DNA of 64,000 nt from Desulfuromonadales bacterium (lineage in GTDB: Bacteria > Desulfobacterota > Desulfuromonadia > Desulfuromonadales > JAGXHI01). The stretch spans positions 62,001 through 126,000 of the forward strand of contig JAGXHI010000038.1 of the NCBI GenBank assembly GCA_024636295.1, read 5' to 3'. The position numbers and the translations under genes were made by a program. Under the pieces are notes generated by a model. The model did not search any database and was not told the origin of the DNA. It saw only the letters and a program-made list of their open reading frames with translations. Of this stretch, positions 32,067-40,589 are shown piece by piece. Each line of letters starts with the position of its first letter. Within the stretch, counting starts at the first letter, position 1.

Positions 32067-32409
32067 TGCCTGCCTGATAAGGCAGAAACGTTTATTGAAC
32101 CATTTCCTCATGCGGATCCCGGTGATCCCTTGAGATCGGGTATTTTTTATCGCGATTCAATTATTACCCTTTCCCATATAGATGACTTATATTGTATTCT
32201 TTGCCTCATTTTCCATGCAAGCTAAAAGGGGCAAAAAATCTTTCCCCTCTCGTCGCTTCGGTGCGGGGCTGAAAACTTTCATTCACGTGTTGCTCCATTC
32301 ATCCGCACCCGCTCTCGCGAAAATTCGGTAGTGGACAACCCTACGAAAGTCCACAGGTTCTTCCTGACAACCAACCTCACGCGGCGGGAGACTACAAGCC
32401 AGAAACCCC
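32067..32409. other. Gene-free stretch before tRNA-Ser(GGA)
   Basis: No coding frame with family likeness and no RNA gene is visible. The stretch has an AT-rich part near 32150-32230 and no clear terminator, although the MFS gene ends just before it. Confidence 0.4.
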
Positions 32410-32438
32410 TTTACATGGAAAGGAGCTTTGTGTATTCT
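32410..32438 (+). promoter_or_regulatory. tRNA-Ser(GGA) promoter
   Basis: TTTACA (32410-32415), 17 bases, TATTCT (32433-32438), placed about 12 bases before the tRNA 5' end, as expected for a sigma-70 promoter of a stable RNA. Confidence 0.7.
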
Positions 32439-32449
32439 ACGCAATCTGC

Positions 32450-32540
<91 letters not shown>

Positions 32541-32562
32541 CAATCATCTGCCCGGTCCTTGC

Positions 32563-32696
32563 AATTGCCGATAGAAGTGACAGCCGGGTCCCGCGCAACG
32601 GACGGTTGCAAACCCCGTCAGGCCCGGAAGGGAGCAGCGGTAGTGACCTCAGCCGTGTGCCGCGGGGGTGCCTGGCTGTCACTTGTGCCGGCAATT
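32563..32696 (+). ncRNA. ffs: Signal recognition particle RNA (bacterial small type)
   Basis: The conserved apical domain GTCAGGCCCGGAAGG (32617-32631) followed by GAGCAGCGGTA matches the Ffh-binding core of 4.5S RNA. The arms pair: AAGTGACAGCC (32575-32585) with GGCTGTCACTT (32674-32684), and outer AATTGCCG with CGGCAATT. Ends are taken from the outer pairing and are approximate. It precedes dnaX, the usual place in many bacteria. Confidence 0.9.
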
Positions 32697-32749
32697 CCCG
32701 AATTGGTCCTTAGGCTTTTCGACGTCCTCAAGCAAGCCCCCGGAATCTC

Positions 32750-34417
32750 ATGTCATATCAGGTACTGGCGCGAAAATGGCGCCCCCGGAACTTCGCCGAT
32801 CTTGTTGGGCAGGAACATGTTGGCCGGACCTTGAGCAATGCGCTTCAGTCCGGTCGCATTCATCATGCCTATCTTTTCACGGGAGCCCGGGGCGTGGGGA
32901 AGACCTCCACGGCCCGGATTCTTGCGAAAGCCCTCAACTGCGAAGAGGGCGCCTCTCCCACCCCGTGTGATAAATGCATCTCCTGCAAGGAAATCGCCGC
33001 CGGAAAGGGAATGGATGTCATCGAAATCGACGGGGCCTCCAATACCGGAGTGGACGATATCCGGGAGCTGCGGGAGAATATCCGCTATCTTCCTTCACGA
33101 TCGCATTACAAGATCTTTATCATCGATGAAGTTCACATGCTCTCCCTCAGCGCCTTTAACGCGCTGTTGAAAACGCTGGAAGAGCCGCCCGAGCACGCCA
33201 AGTTCATCTTCGCTACCACCGAGGCGCACAAGATTCCTCCGACCATTCTGTCGCGCTGCCAGAGGTTCGATTTTCGCAAGATCTCTCTGCCGCGGGTATC
33301 CGAACGGCTCCGGGAAATCTCCGATGCCGAGGGAATCGAAATTTCGGACCGTTCTTTGGGACTCCTTGCACGCTGGGGCGAGGGAAGTATGCGTGATTCC
33401 CTCTCGGTGTTCGATCAGGTGCTCGCCTTTTGCGGCATGAAGGTGGACGACGAGGAGGTGCAGAGCCTCCTGGGCATGGTCGACCGCCGTCTGCTTCTCG
33501 ATTCGGTGGAAGGAATTCTCAAGAAGGACGGGCGCCGCTGCCTTGAGGCGGTTCGTCGCGTGGAAGAGCAGGGCTTTTCCTATCGTCGCTTCTGCCAGGA
33601 GCTGGTGGAGCTTTTCCGCGCCCTGGTGCTCCTCAAGGTGGTGGACGATCCCGGCGAATTTCTGGATATCCCTCCGGATGAATTGAAGAGCCTGGATGCC
33701 CTTGCGAAAAAGGAAAACCTGGAGAATCTTCAGCGGTCTGTTACGATTCTGATGAGGACCGAAGTCGATCTGGCCGTCTCTTCCTCTCCCCGGCTGAACC
33801 TGGAGATGTCACTGGTTCGTCTTTGCCATCTTCCTCCGGCAAAGGAAATCTCCGCACTGATGCGTCAGCTGGATGAAATGGAACATCGCCTCGATCCCGG
33901 AAAGGCCCCTCTTCCCACATCCAGGCCGCCTTCGGGGCCGTCGGAGGGCCAACGGGAGGCCGGGAGGACTGAGGCAAAAAAGCCCCAGCCCCCGCCTTCC
34001 CCGACAACCGGGCGTGAGGAATGGCAGGGGCTGGTCAATCACGTCCGGGCAAATCGACCGCTGATCGCTTCAATTCTTGAACACGGCCGAATTCTGAATT
34101 TCGACCTTCCGGTAATGGAAATCGGCTTTCCGGCCGGCTCCTTCCATCTCGAGCAGATGAAGGATTCCGAAACCATGGAGGCGCTGCAGGCTCTTGCAGG
34201 AAATTTCTTTCATCGGGTGGTGACCCTTCGGATTACAGCGGCCGAAAAGGACCGGAAAGCTTCTCCCTCTCTGCTTGAAGAGAGGAAAACCAGGGAGACC
34301 GATCGCAGGAAACGTCTTCGCGAAGATGCTCTGGCTCACCCTCTGGTACAAAAGAGCCTGGAAATTTTTGGAGGAGAGGTGCAGGAGGTTCACCCCATCG
34401 ACAAGGGCTTCACCTGA
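32750..34417 (+). CDS. dnaX: DNA polymerase III gamma/tau subunit
   Basis: This 555-residue clamp-loader ATPase has LARKWRPRNFADLVGQEHV, Walker A GARGVGKTSTA, the zinc cysteines CDKCISCKEI, Walker B IFIIDEVHML, EEPPEHAKFIFATTEAHKIPPTILSRCQRF and the arginine-finger region. A proline-rich linker (380-425) leads to a tau-like C-terminus. It loads the sliding clamp at replication forks. The order SRP RNA, dnaX, ybaB, recR is classical. I did not find a convincing frameshift site for a separate gamma form. Confidence 0.96.
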   Translation: MSYQVLARKWRPRNFADLVGQEHVGRTLSNALQSGRIHHAYLFTGARGVGKTSTARILAKALNCEEGASPTPCDKCISCKEIAAGKGMDVIEIDGASNTGVDDIRELRENIRYLPSRSHYKIFIIDEVHMLSLSAFNALLKTLEEPPEHAKFIFATTEAHKIPPTILSRCQRFDFRKISLPRVSERLREISDAEGIEISDRSLGLLARWGEGSMRDSLSVFDQVLAFCGMKVDDEEVQSLLGMVDRRLLLDSVEGILKKDGRRCLEAVRRVEEQGFSYRRFCQELVELFRALVLLKVVDDPGEFLDIPPDELKSLDALAKKENLENLQRSVTILMRTEVDLAVSSSPRLNLEMSLVRLCHLPPAKEISALMRQLDEMEHRLDPGKAPLPTSRPPSGPSEGQREAGRTEAKKPQPPPSPTTGREEWQGLVNHVRANRPLIASILEHGRILNFDLPVMEIGFPAGSFHLEQMKDSETMEALQALAGNFFHRVVTLRITAAEKDRKASPSLLEERKTRETDRRKRLREDALAHPLVQKSLEIFGGEVQEVHPIDKGFT

Positions 34418-34473
34418 AAGCCCCGCCATTCGGAAACGATCCGCCCCGAAGAAAGGCGGAAGGAGGTTGAGAG

Positions 34474-34788
34474 ATGTCCAAGGGATTTGGAAATATGATG
34501 AAGCAGGCCCAGATGATGCAGCAGAAGATCGCCAAGCTGCAGCAGGAACTGGAAAGCCGCGAGGTGGAGGCCTCTGCCGGAGGGGGCATGGTGACCGCCG
34601 TGGTGAATGGAAAACAACAACTTGTGGGTCTTCGAATCGAAAAGAGCGTGGTGGATCCCGAGGATGTGGAAATGCTTCAGGATCTCATTGCCGCCGCGGT
34701 CAATGAAGCCGTGAAGAAAAGTCAGGAGATGCTACAGGAAGAAATGGGGAAGATTACCGGTGGGATGAACCTCCCCGGCCTCTTATGA
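34474..34788 (+). CDS. YbaB/EbfC family nucleoid-associated protein
   Basis: The 104-residue protein has FGNMMKQAQMMQQKIAKLQQEL and GGGMVTAVVNGKQQLVGLRI, the standard YbaB helix and beta core, and ends GGMNLPGLL. It forms a dimer that binds DNA without strong sequence preference. AGGAGG stands 10 bases before the start. It lies between dnaX and recR as usual. Confidence 0.95.
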   Translation: MSKGFGNMMKQAQMMQQKIAKLQQELESREVEASAGGGMVTAVVNGKQQLVGLRIEKSVVDPEDVEMLQDLIAAAVNEAVKKSQEMLQEEMGKITGGMNLPGLL

Positions 34789-34858
34789 GAATGAGCCCTC
34801 CGCAGAAGGACTTTGCCGGGCATCCGAAAGGCAAAAGCTTCCACTCGACTGTCGCAAT

Positions 34859-35458
34859 ATGCTGAATTCCATCCCCTCCTTTTCACGGCTGGTGAGTGAA
34901 TTGGCAAAATTCCCCGGGATAGGGCCGAAGACCGCCGCACGGCTGGCCTTTTTCCTGCTCAAGCAGCCGAAGTCCGAGGCGGAGGCGCTGGCGGGCGCGA
35001 TTCTTGACTTGAAGGAGCGCATCGGGTTCTGTTCCATCTGCTTCAACATTACCGAGGCGGATCCGTGCCGTCTCTGTTCCAATCCGGATCGCGAGAATCG
35101 GATGCTGTGCATCGTAGAGGATCCGCAGGATCTGATTTCAATCGAACGCAGCCATTCCTTTCGGGGCCGATACCATGTTCTGCACGGAGCGCTTTCCCCT
35201 CTGGACGGAATCGGGCCGGAGGATCTGAAAATATCCGAATTGATGACCCGGCTCGAGGGCGGGCAGGTAAAAGAGGTGCTCGTGGCCACCAATTTTTCTG
35301 TTGAAGGAGAGGCCACCGCTTTGTACCTGGCTCGTCTGATCAAGCCCCTGGGGATCCGGGTGACGCGTCTGGCCTATGGTATCCCCATGGGGAGCGATCT
35401 GGAATTTGTGGATGAGGCGACGGTGAACCGTGCTGTCGAAGGGCGACGCGATTTCTGA
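34859..35458 (+). CDS. recR: Recombination mediator RecR
   Basis: The 199-residue protein has a helix-hairpin-helix (ELAKFPGIGPKTAARLAFFLL), a four-Cys zinc finger (CSICFNITEADPCRLC) and a Toprim domain (CIVEDPQDLISIERSHSFRGRYHVLHG, then SPLDGIGPEDL). It acts with RecF/RecO to load RecA at gaps. ATG 34859 starts the family N-terminus. The 99 bases after it carry no gene. Confidence 0.96.
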   Translation: MLNSIPSFSRLVSELAKFPGIGPKTAARLAFFLLKQPKSEAEALAGAILDLKERIGFCSICFNITEADPCRLCSNPDRENRMLCIVEDPQDLISIERSHSFRGRYHVLHGALSPLDGIGPEDLKISELMTRLEGGQVKEVLVATNFSVEGEATALYLARLIKPLGIRVTRLAYGIPMGSDLEFVDEATVNRAVEGRRDF

Positions 35459-35557
35459 CCGCCGGTCTCCGGGAAGGGTTTTCGTCAAGGTTTTTTCCGG
35501 GTTTAGAGACAATCAACAACCGAACCGATAAATCGATAATGTCAAAGGAGGAAGCCA

Positions 35558-38500
35558 ATGTCCGCGAAGATGGTAACCATCGACGGCAACACCGCTGCGG
35601 CGCATGTAGCCCATGCGACCAACGAGGTCATTGCCATTTATCCCATCACGCCGTCTTCGGTGATGGGGGAAATATCCGATGCCAAGAGTGCGATTGGTGA
35701 GAGAAATATCTGGGGGACCATCCCCAAGGTCGTCGAGATGCAATCCGAAGGCGGCGCGGCCGGCGCCGTACACGGAGCTCTGCAGGCCGGAGGTCTGACC
35801 ACCACCTTTACCGCCTCCCAGGGATTGCTTCTGATGATCCCGAACATGTTCAAGATCGCCGGGGAGCTGACGCCGACTGTTTTTCATGTTTCGGCTCGCG
35901 CCATCGCCGCCCAGGCCCTGTCAATTTTCGGCGATCATTCCGATGTGATGAGCTGCCGCTCCACGGGATGGGCTTTCCTGGCATCCAACAACGTTCAGGA
36001 GGTGATGGATTTCTCCCTGATCGCTCAGGCTGCCACCCTGGAGTCGCGAGTCCCCTTCCTCCACTTTTTCGATGGTTTCCGGACCTCCCACGAAGTTCAG
36101 AAGGTGGGCGAACTCTCCTTTGACGATATGCGCTCCATGATCAATGACGAGCACGTCCGCGCTCACCGTGCGCGCTCCATGTCACCCGATCACCCCGTGC
36201 TGCGCGGCACCGCCCAAAACCCGGATGTCTATTTCCAGGGACGGGAGACAGTCAATCCGTTTTACCAGAAGCTGCCGGCCCTCGTGCAGGGCGCCATGGA
36301 CAAATTCGCCCGGCGCACCGGGCGCCAGTACCGCCTTTTCGATTACGTCGGCGCCCCCGACGCCGAACGAGTGGTGGTGCTGATGGGCTCCGGCGCCGAT
36401 ACGGTTCAGGAGCTGGTTGAGTATCTGGTGGGTAAGGGCGAGAAGGTCGGCTTGATCAAGGTCCGCCTTTTCCTTCCCTTCGATGTGGAAGCCTTCGCCG
36501 CGTCGCTGCCCGAGACGGTAAAGAAAATAGCCGTCCTGGACCGCACCAAGGAGCCGGGCTCCATGGGCGAGCCCCTCTACCACAATGTTCGTACCGCCGT
36601 CGGGGAAGCGATGTCGGAGGGACTTGTTTCCTTCAGGGATTACCCGGCCATCGTAGGCGGCCGCTACGGGCTGGGTTCCAAGGAATTCTCCCCGACCATG
36701 GCCAAGGCGGTTTTGGACAATCTGTCGCAGGAAAAGCCGAAGAACCATTTTGTCGTCGGAATCGAGGACGATGTGACCGGGTCCAGCCTGAATTACGATC
36801 CTGGTTTTAAAATTCCCGGCAATGTCTACGCCGCCATGTTTTACGGTCTCGGATCCGATGGTACGGTGGGAGCCAACAAGAACTCCATCAAGATCATCGG
36901 CGAAACCACGGACAACAACGTGCAGGCCTATTTCGTCTACGATTCAAAAAAGGCCGGCAGCATCACCACCAGCCACCTGCGTTTCGGAAAGGAAGAGATT
37001 CGTTCTCCCTACCTGGTGGACAGCGCCGATTTCGTCGCCTGCCACAACTTCTCCTTCCTGGAGAAATACGACCTGCTGAAAAACGCCAAGGAAGGTGCGA
37101 CTTTTCTCCTGAATGCTGCCTATGGCGCCGATGAAGCCTGGGGAATGCTGCCTTTTGAAGTGCAGAAGCAGATCATCGACAAGAAGCTTCGATTCTTCGT
37201 GATCGATGGGGTGGGACTGGCGGAGAAGCTCGGACTCGGGCCACGGATCAACGTCATCATGCAGACCGCCTTTTTCAAAATCTCCAACATCATCCCGCTT
37301 GATCAGGCGGTTCATGAAATCAAGGACGCCATCGTCAAGAGTTACGGCAAGGCGGGCGAGAAGGTCGTGAGCATGAACCAGCAGGCCGTGGATGCGGCTC
37401 TGGAAAATGTTCAGGAGGTCCAGGTCCCGGATTCGGCAGACAGTGGGATTCATATGAAGACCGGCCTTGCAGGTGACGTTCCGGAATTCGTAAAGAACAC
37501 CTTGGGAACCGTAATCGACGGCAGGGGGGACGAACTCCCTGTCTCCGCGATGCCCGTGGACGGTACTTTCCCAACCGGGACGGCCCAATATGAGAAGCGC
37601 AACATCGCCATCAACATTCCCGTCTGGGACAAGGACGTCTGTATCCAGTGTGGCATCTGCTCCTTCGTTTGTCCCCACGCCACTGTCCGAATGAAAATTT
37701 ACGATGAAAAAGAGCTGAAGGGGGCGCCCGAAGCCTTCCAGTATGCAGACGCCAGAGGCAAGGACATGGCCGGCAAGAAGTTTACCCTGCAGGTTGCGCC
37801 CGAAGACTGCACCGGTTGCGGGGCCTGCGTTTACAACTGTCCCGCTAAGAGCAAGGAAGATCCCTCGCACAAGGCGATCAACATGAATTTTCAGCCGCCC
37901 CTTCGTGAGCGGGAAGCGACAAATTGGGACTTTTTCCTCCGGCTTCCCGAGACCGATCCGGCCTTGTTCAACCGCTCGACCCTGAAGGGAAGCCAGTTCC
38001 TTCATCCTCTCTTCGAATTCTCCGGGGCCTGCGCCGGGTGCGGTGAGACTCCTTTCGTCAAGCTTGCATCACAGCTCTTTGGCGACCGGATGCTGGTGGC
38101 CAATGCCACCGGATGCTCCTCGATTTACGGCGGCAATCTGCCGACCACTCCCTGGACTACACGTGAGGATGGCAGGGGGCCGACTTGGAACAACTCCCTG
38201 TTCGAGGACACCGCCGAATTCGGTTACGGCATGCGGCTGTCGGTGGACAAGTTCAACCAGTATGCCTTTGAACTTCTGGACCGACTTCCGGACGGACATT
38301 ACGAGAAAATTGAGGGACTGAAGGATCTGGTCTCCGAAATTCGCGAGGCGGATCAATCCGGACCGGATTCGATCGAGCTCCAGCGCCAACGCGTCGACAA
38401 ATTGAAAGAAGGCCTGGAAACGTGCCCAGGACCCGAATCCAGCGAACTCCTTTCCGTCGCCGACTACCTGGTCCAGAAATCTGTATGGATCATGGGGGGT

Positions 38501-39139
38501 GATGGGTGGGCTTACGACATCGGGTACGGCGGTCTGGACCATGTACTCGCCTCCGGAGAGAACGTTAACGTGCTGGTCATGGACACCGAAGTCTACTCCA
38601 ATACCGGTGGGCAGGCTTCCAAGTCCACTCCGCTCGGAGCCGTCGCCCAGTTCGCGGCGGGCGGAAAGCGCATGCCCAAGAAAGACCTAGGCCTGATCTC
38701 CATGACCTACGGCAACATTTACGTGGCCAAGGTTTCGCTCGCAAATCCACTGCAGGCGGTGAAAGCATTTATCGAAGCTGATTCCTACGACGGACCTTCG
38801 CTGATCATTGCCTACACCCATTGCATCGCCCACGGTATCAACATGGCCGCTGCGGTGGAAAACTGCAAGGATGCTGTGTCCAGCGGGCACTGGCCTCTCT
38901 TCCGCTATGATCCCCGCCTGGCGGAGCATGGCAAGAATCCGCTGCAGCTCGACAGCAAGCCGCCGACCCTCTCCTTCGAGGAGTTCGCGATGCGGCAGAA
39001 CCGTTTCCGGGTCCTGCAGAAGGCCAATCCCGAAGTGGCTGACCGGCTCATGAAGCAGGGCAACAAGCTGACCCTGTCCAGGTATGACTTCTACAGGAAA
39101 ATGGCGGAAATGCAGCTCTATGATGAAGAGGAAAAATAA
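35558..39139 (+). CDS. nifJ: Pyruvate:ferredoxin (flavodoxin) oxidoreductase
   Basis: The single 1193-residue chain contains all domains of the fused enzyme: domain I (YPITPSSVMGEISDA), gamma part near 440 (GLGSDGTVGANKNSIKII), two [4Fe-4S] clusters at 690-760 (CIQCGICSFVCPHA and CTGCGACVYNCPAKS), and the TPP domain near 980 (GGDGWAYDIGYGGLDHVL). A single C-terminal part ends near KMAEMQLYDEEEK. It oxidises pyruvate to acetyl-CoA with reduction of ferredoxin, a hallmark of anaerobic metabolism. AGGAGG precedes the start by 7 bases, and a strong terminator follows. Confidence 0.97.
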   Translation: MSAKMVTIDGNTAAAHVAHATNEVIAIYPITPSSVMGEISDAKSAIGERNIWGTIPKVVEMQSEGGAAGAVHGALQAGGLTTTFTASQGLLLMIPNMFKIAGELTPTVFHVSARAIAAQALSIFGDHSDVMSCRSTGWAFLASNNVQEVMDFSLIAQAATLESRVPFLHFFDGFRTSHEVQKVGELSFDDMRSMINDEHVRAHRARSMSPDHPVLRGTAQNPDVYFQGRETVNPFYQKLPALVQGAMDKFARRTGRQYRLFDYVGAPDAERVVVLMGSGADTVQELVEYLVGKGEKVGLIKVRLFLPFDVEAFAASLPETVKKIAVLDRTKEPGSMGEPLYHNVRTAVGEAMSEGLVSFRDYPAIVGGRYGLGSKEFSPTMAKAVLDNLSQEKPKNHFVVGIEDDVTGSSLNYDPGFKIPGNVYAAMFYGLGSDGTVGANKNSIKIIGETTDNNVQAYFVYDSKKAGSITTSHLRFGKEEIRSPYLVDSADFVACHNFSFLEKYDLLKNAKEGATFLLNAAYGADEAWGMLPFEVQKQIIDKKLRFFVIDGVGLAEKLGLGPRINVIMQTAFFKISNIIPLDQAVHEIKDAIVKSYGKAGEKVVSMNQQAVDAALENVQEVQVPDSADSGIHMKTGLAGDVPEFVKNTLGTVIDGRGDELPVSAMPVDGTFPTGTAQYEKRNIAINIPVWDKDVCIQCGICSFVCPHATVRMKIYDEKELKGAPEAFQYADARGKDMAGKKFTLQVAPEDCTGCGACVYNCPAKSKEDPSHKAINMNFQPPLREREATNWDFFLRLPETDPALFNRSTLKGSQFLHPLFEFSGACAGCGETPFVKLASQLFGDRMLVANATGCSSIYGGNLPTTPWTTREDGRGPTWNNSLFEDTAEFGYGMRLSVDKFNQYAFELLDRLPDGHYEKIEGLKDLVSEIREADQSGPDSIELQRQRVDKLKEGLETCPGPESSELLSVADYLVQKSVWIMGGDGWAYDIGYGGLDHVLASGENVNVLVMDTEVYSNTGGQASKSTPLGAVAQFAAGGKRMPKKDLGLISMTYGNIYVAKVSLANPLQAVKAFIEADSYDGPSLIIAYTHCIAHGINMAAAVENCKDAVSSGHWPLFRYDPRLAEHGKNPLQLDSKPPTLSFEEFAMRQNRFRVLQKANPEVADRLMKQGNKLTLSRYDFYRKMAEMQLYDEEEK

Positions 39140-39152
39140 AGCTTCCGTTTAA

Positions 39153-39190
39153 AAAACGCTCCCGGCGGAAATTTCCGCCGGGAGCGTTTT
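39153..39190 (+). terminator. Strong rho-independent terminator after nifJ
   Basis: A perfect 38-base palindrome: AAAACGCTCCCGGCGGAAA and its complement, closing in TTTT. It can serve both strands. Confidence 0.92.
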
Positions 39191-39328
39191 AACAAGGAAT
39201 ATTTTTCCGGAAAATATGCGGAACAGGTTTCCATTGTAAGTTCGCCGAGCAACGCCATTTTAAAGTGGCATTCGGCTGCTCATGGTTGCCGGCAGATATG
39301 GCTCAACTGCCTTTAATCCCGAAAATTC

Positions 39329-39358
39329 TTGATTAGATTCGTGCCGGGATGCTATAAA
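39329..39358 (+). promoter_or_regulatory. Possible promoter of the mglB-mglA pair
   Basis: TTGATT (39329-39334), 18 bases, TATAAA (39353-39358), 28 bases before the start of the first gene. This is a moderate sigma-70 match. Confidence 0.5.
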
Positions 39359-39385
39359 AGCGACAGGTTGAAACAAAAGGAGCAA

Positions 39386-39883
39386 ATGATGTTCGGCTCT
39401 CAATCTTCACTTGTCATGTACGATGAGGAGTTCAGGAGAATTAACTCCGTCATCGAAAAGCTGCTTCGCGAAGCCAACTCAAAAGTCATTTTTCTGGTGG
39501 ACAAGAACGGACAGCTGATTGCTGCGGTGGGGGAAACTGAGCATCTGGACACCACCAGCTTGGCTTCGCTTACCGCCGGAAATATTGCCGCTACCGGCGG
39601 TCTGGCCAAACTCATTGGGGAAAAGGAGTTCTCGATTCTTTTTCACGAGGGGGAAAAAGACAATCTGCACCTATCGATTGTGGCCGGGCGTGTAATCCTG
39701 GTGGTGATTTTCGACCAGCGCAGCTCTCTTGGCCTGGTGCGCTTGCGGGTCAAGAAGGCCACAGATGAACTGAGTGTGATCTTCGAGGACCTTGCGAGAA
39801 AATCGGAAAGCCCGGACAGAGGCGGAATGCCGAGCCCCTTCGCCGAAATAACCGATGATGATATTGACAACCTTTTTAGCTGA
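39386..39883 (+). CDS. Roadblock/LC7 domain protein, MglB-like GTPase-activating partner
   Basis: The 165-residue protein carries one Roadblock/LC7 domain: [31 protein letters not shown] at 10-42, then [32 protein letters not shown]. MglB is the GAP of MglA, which sets cell polarity and controls motility in Myxococcus. AAAGGAG lies before ATG 39386. The MglA gene follows after 14 bases. The C-terminal tail is acidic and ends DDDIDNLFS. Confidence 0.85.
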   Translation: MMFGSQSSLVMYDEEFRRINSVIEKLLREANSKVIFLVDKNGQLIAAVGETEHLDTTSLASLTAGNIAATGGLAKLIGEKEFSILFHEGEKDNLHLSIVAGRVILVVIFDQRSSLGLVRLRVKKATDELSVIFEDLARKSESPDRGGMPSPFAEITDDDIDNLFS

Positions 39884-39897
39884 TCGAGAAAAGCTGC

Positions 39898-40488
39898 ATG
39901 TCTTTCATCAATTACGCCTCCCGTGAAATCAATTGCAAGATCGTCTATTACGGACCCGGTCTGTGCGGGAAGACGACCAATCTTCAGTACGTCTATCAGA
40001 AGACCGCTCCCGAAGCGAAGGGCAAGATGATCTCGCTGGCCACGGAAACGGAGCGTACTCTGTTCTTTGATTTTCTTCCCCTCGCCCTTGGGGAAATCCG
40101 GGGCTTCAAGACCCGATTCCATCTTTATACGGTGCCCGGTCAGGTTTTCTATGACGCCTCCCGAAAGCTTATTCTCAAGGGAGTCGATGGAGTGGTTTTC
40201 GTGGCTGATTCCCAGGAGGAGCGCCTCGACGCCAATATCGAGAGTATGGAGAACCTCAAGGTGAACCTGGAGGAGCAGGGATATCAGCTGGAGAAGATTC
40301 CCTTCGTCATCCAGTACAACAAGCAGGATCTGCCGAACACGACCTCCGTGGAGGAACTTCGGAATCTGCTCAACCCTGATAGCGTCCCTGAGTTCCAGGC
40401 ATGCGCCACCACGGGAGAGGGCGTTTTCGAAACCCTGAAGGCGGTTGCCAAGCTGATCTTGATTGACATGAAAAAGGGCGCGGGCTGA
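39898..40488 (+). CDS. mglA: MglA family Ras-like GTPase
   Basis: The 196-residue small GTPase has P-loop [11 protein letters not shown], switch-region [13 protein letters not shown] with the MglA-type TVPGQ instead of DTAGQ, and NKQDLP for guanine. It cycles between GTP and GDP states under control of the adjacent MglB-like protein and sets polarity of cell structures, probably pili or flagella. The canonical P-loop glycine is kept. A terminator follows. Confidence 0.92.
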   Translation: MSFINYASREINCKIVYYGPGLCGKTTNLQYVYQKTAPEAKGKMISLATETERTLFFDFLPLALGEIRGFKTRFHLYTVPGQVFYDASRKLILKGVDGVVFVADSQEERLDANIESMENLKVNLEEQGYQLEKIPFVIQYNKQDLPNTTSVEELRNLLNPDSVPEFQACATTGEGVFETLKAVAKLILIDMKKGAG

Positions 40489-40522
40489 ACTGCCGAAGGG
40501 ACAGAATATGAGTGAGAAGTGA

Positions 40523-40556
40523 AAAGCCCCGGGGTTCAATCCACGGGGCCTTTTTT
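40523..40556 (+). terminator. Rho-independent terminator after mglA
   Basis: AAAGCCCCGGGG, a short loop, then CACGGGGCC followed by TTTTTTAATT. It also lies close to the 3' end of the histidine kinase gene on the other strand, so it may work in both directions. Confidence 0.85.
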
Positions 40557-40589
40557 AATTGAAATTTCAGGATTTGAGTGCGCTGACGG

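Noticed and set aside
32100..32150. Possible terminator after the MFS gene
   Set aside because: The GATC-based dyad is only about 5 bp and its T-run is displaced, so the call would not be safe.
39240..39300. Sigma-54 site near TGGCATTCGGCTGC upstream of mglB
   Set aside because: The GG-to-GC spacing is 9 rather than 10 bases; the sigma-70 match downstream is better.
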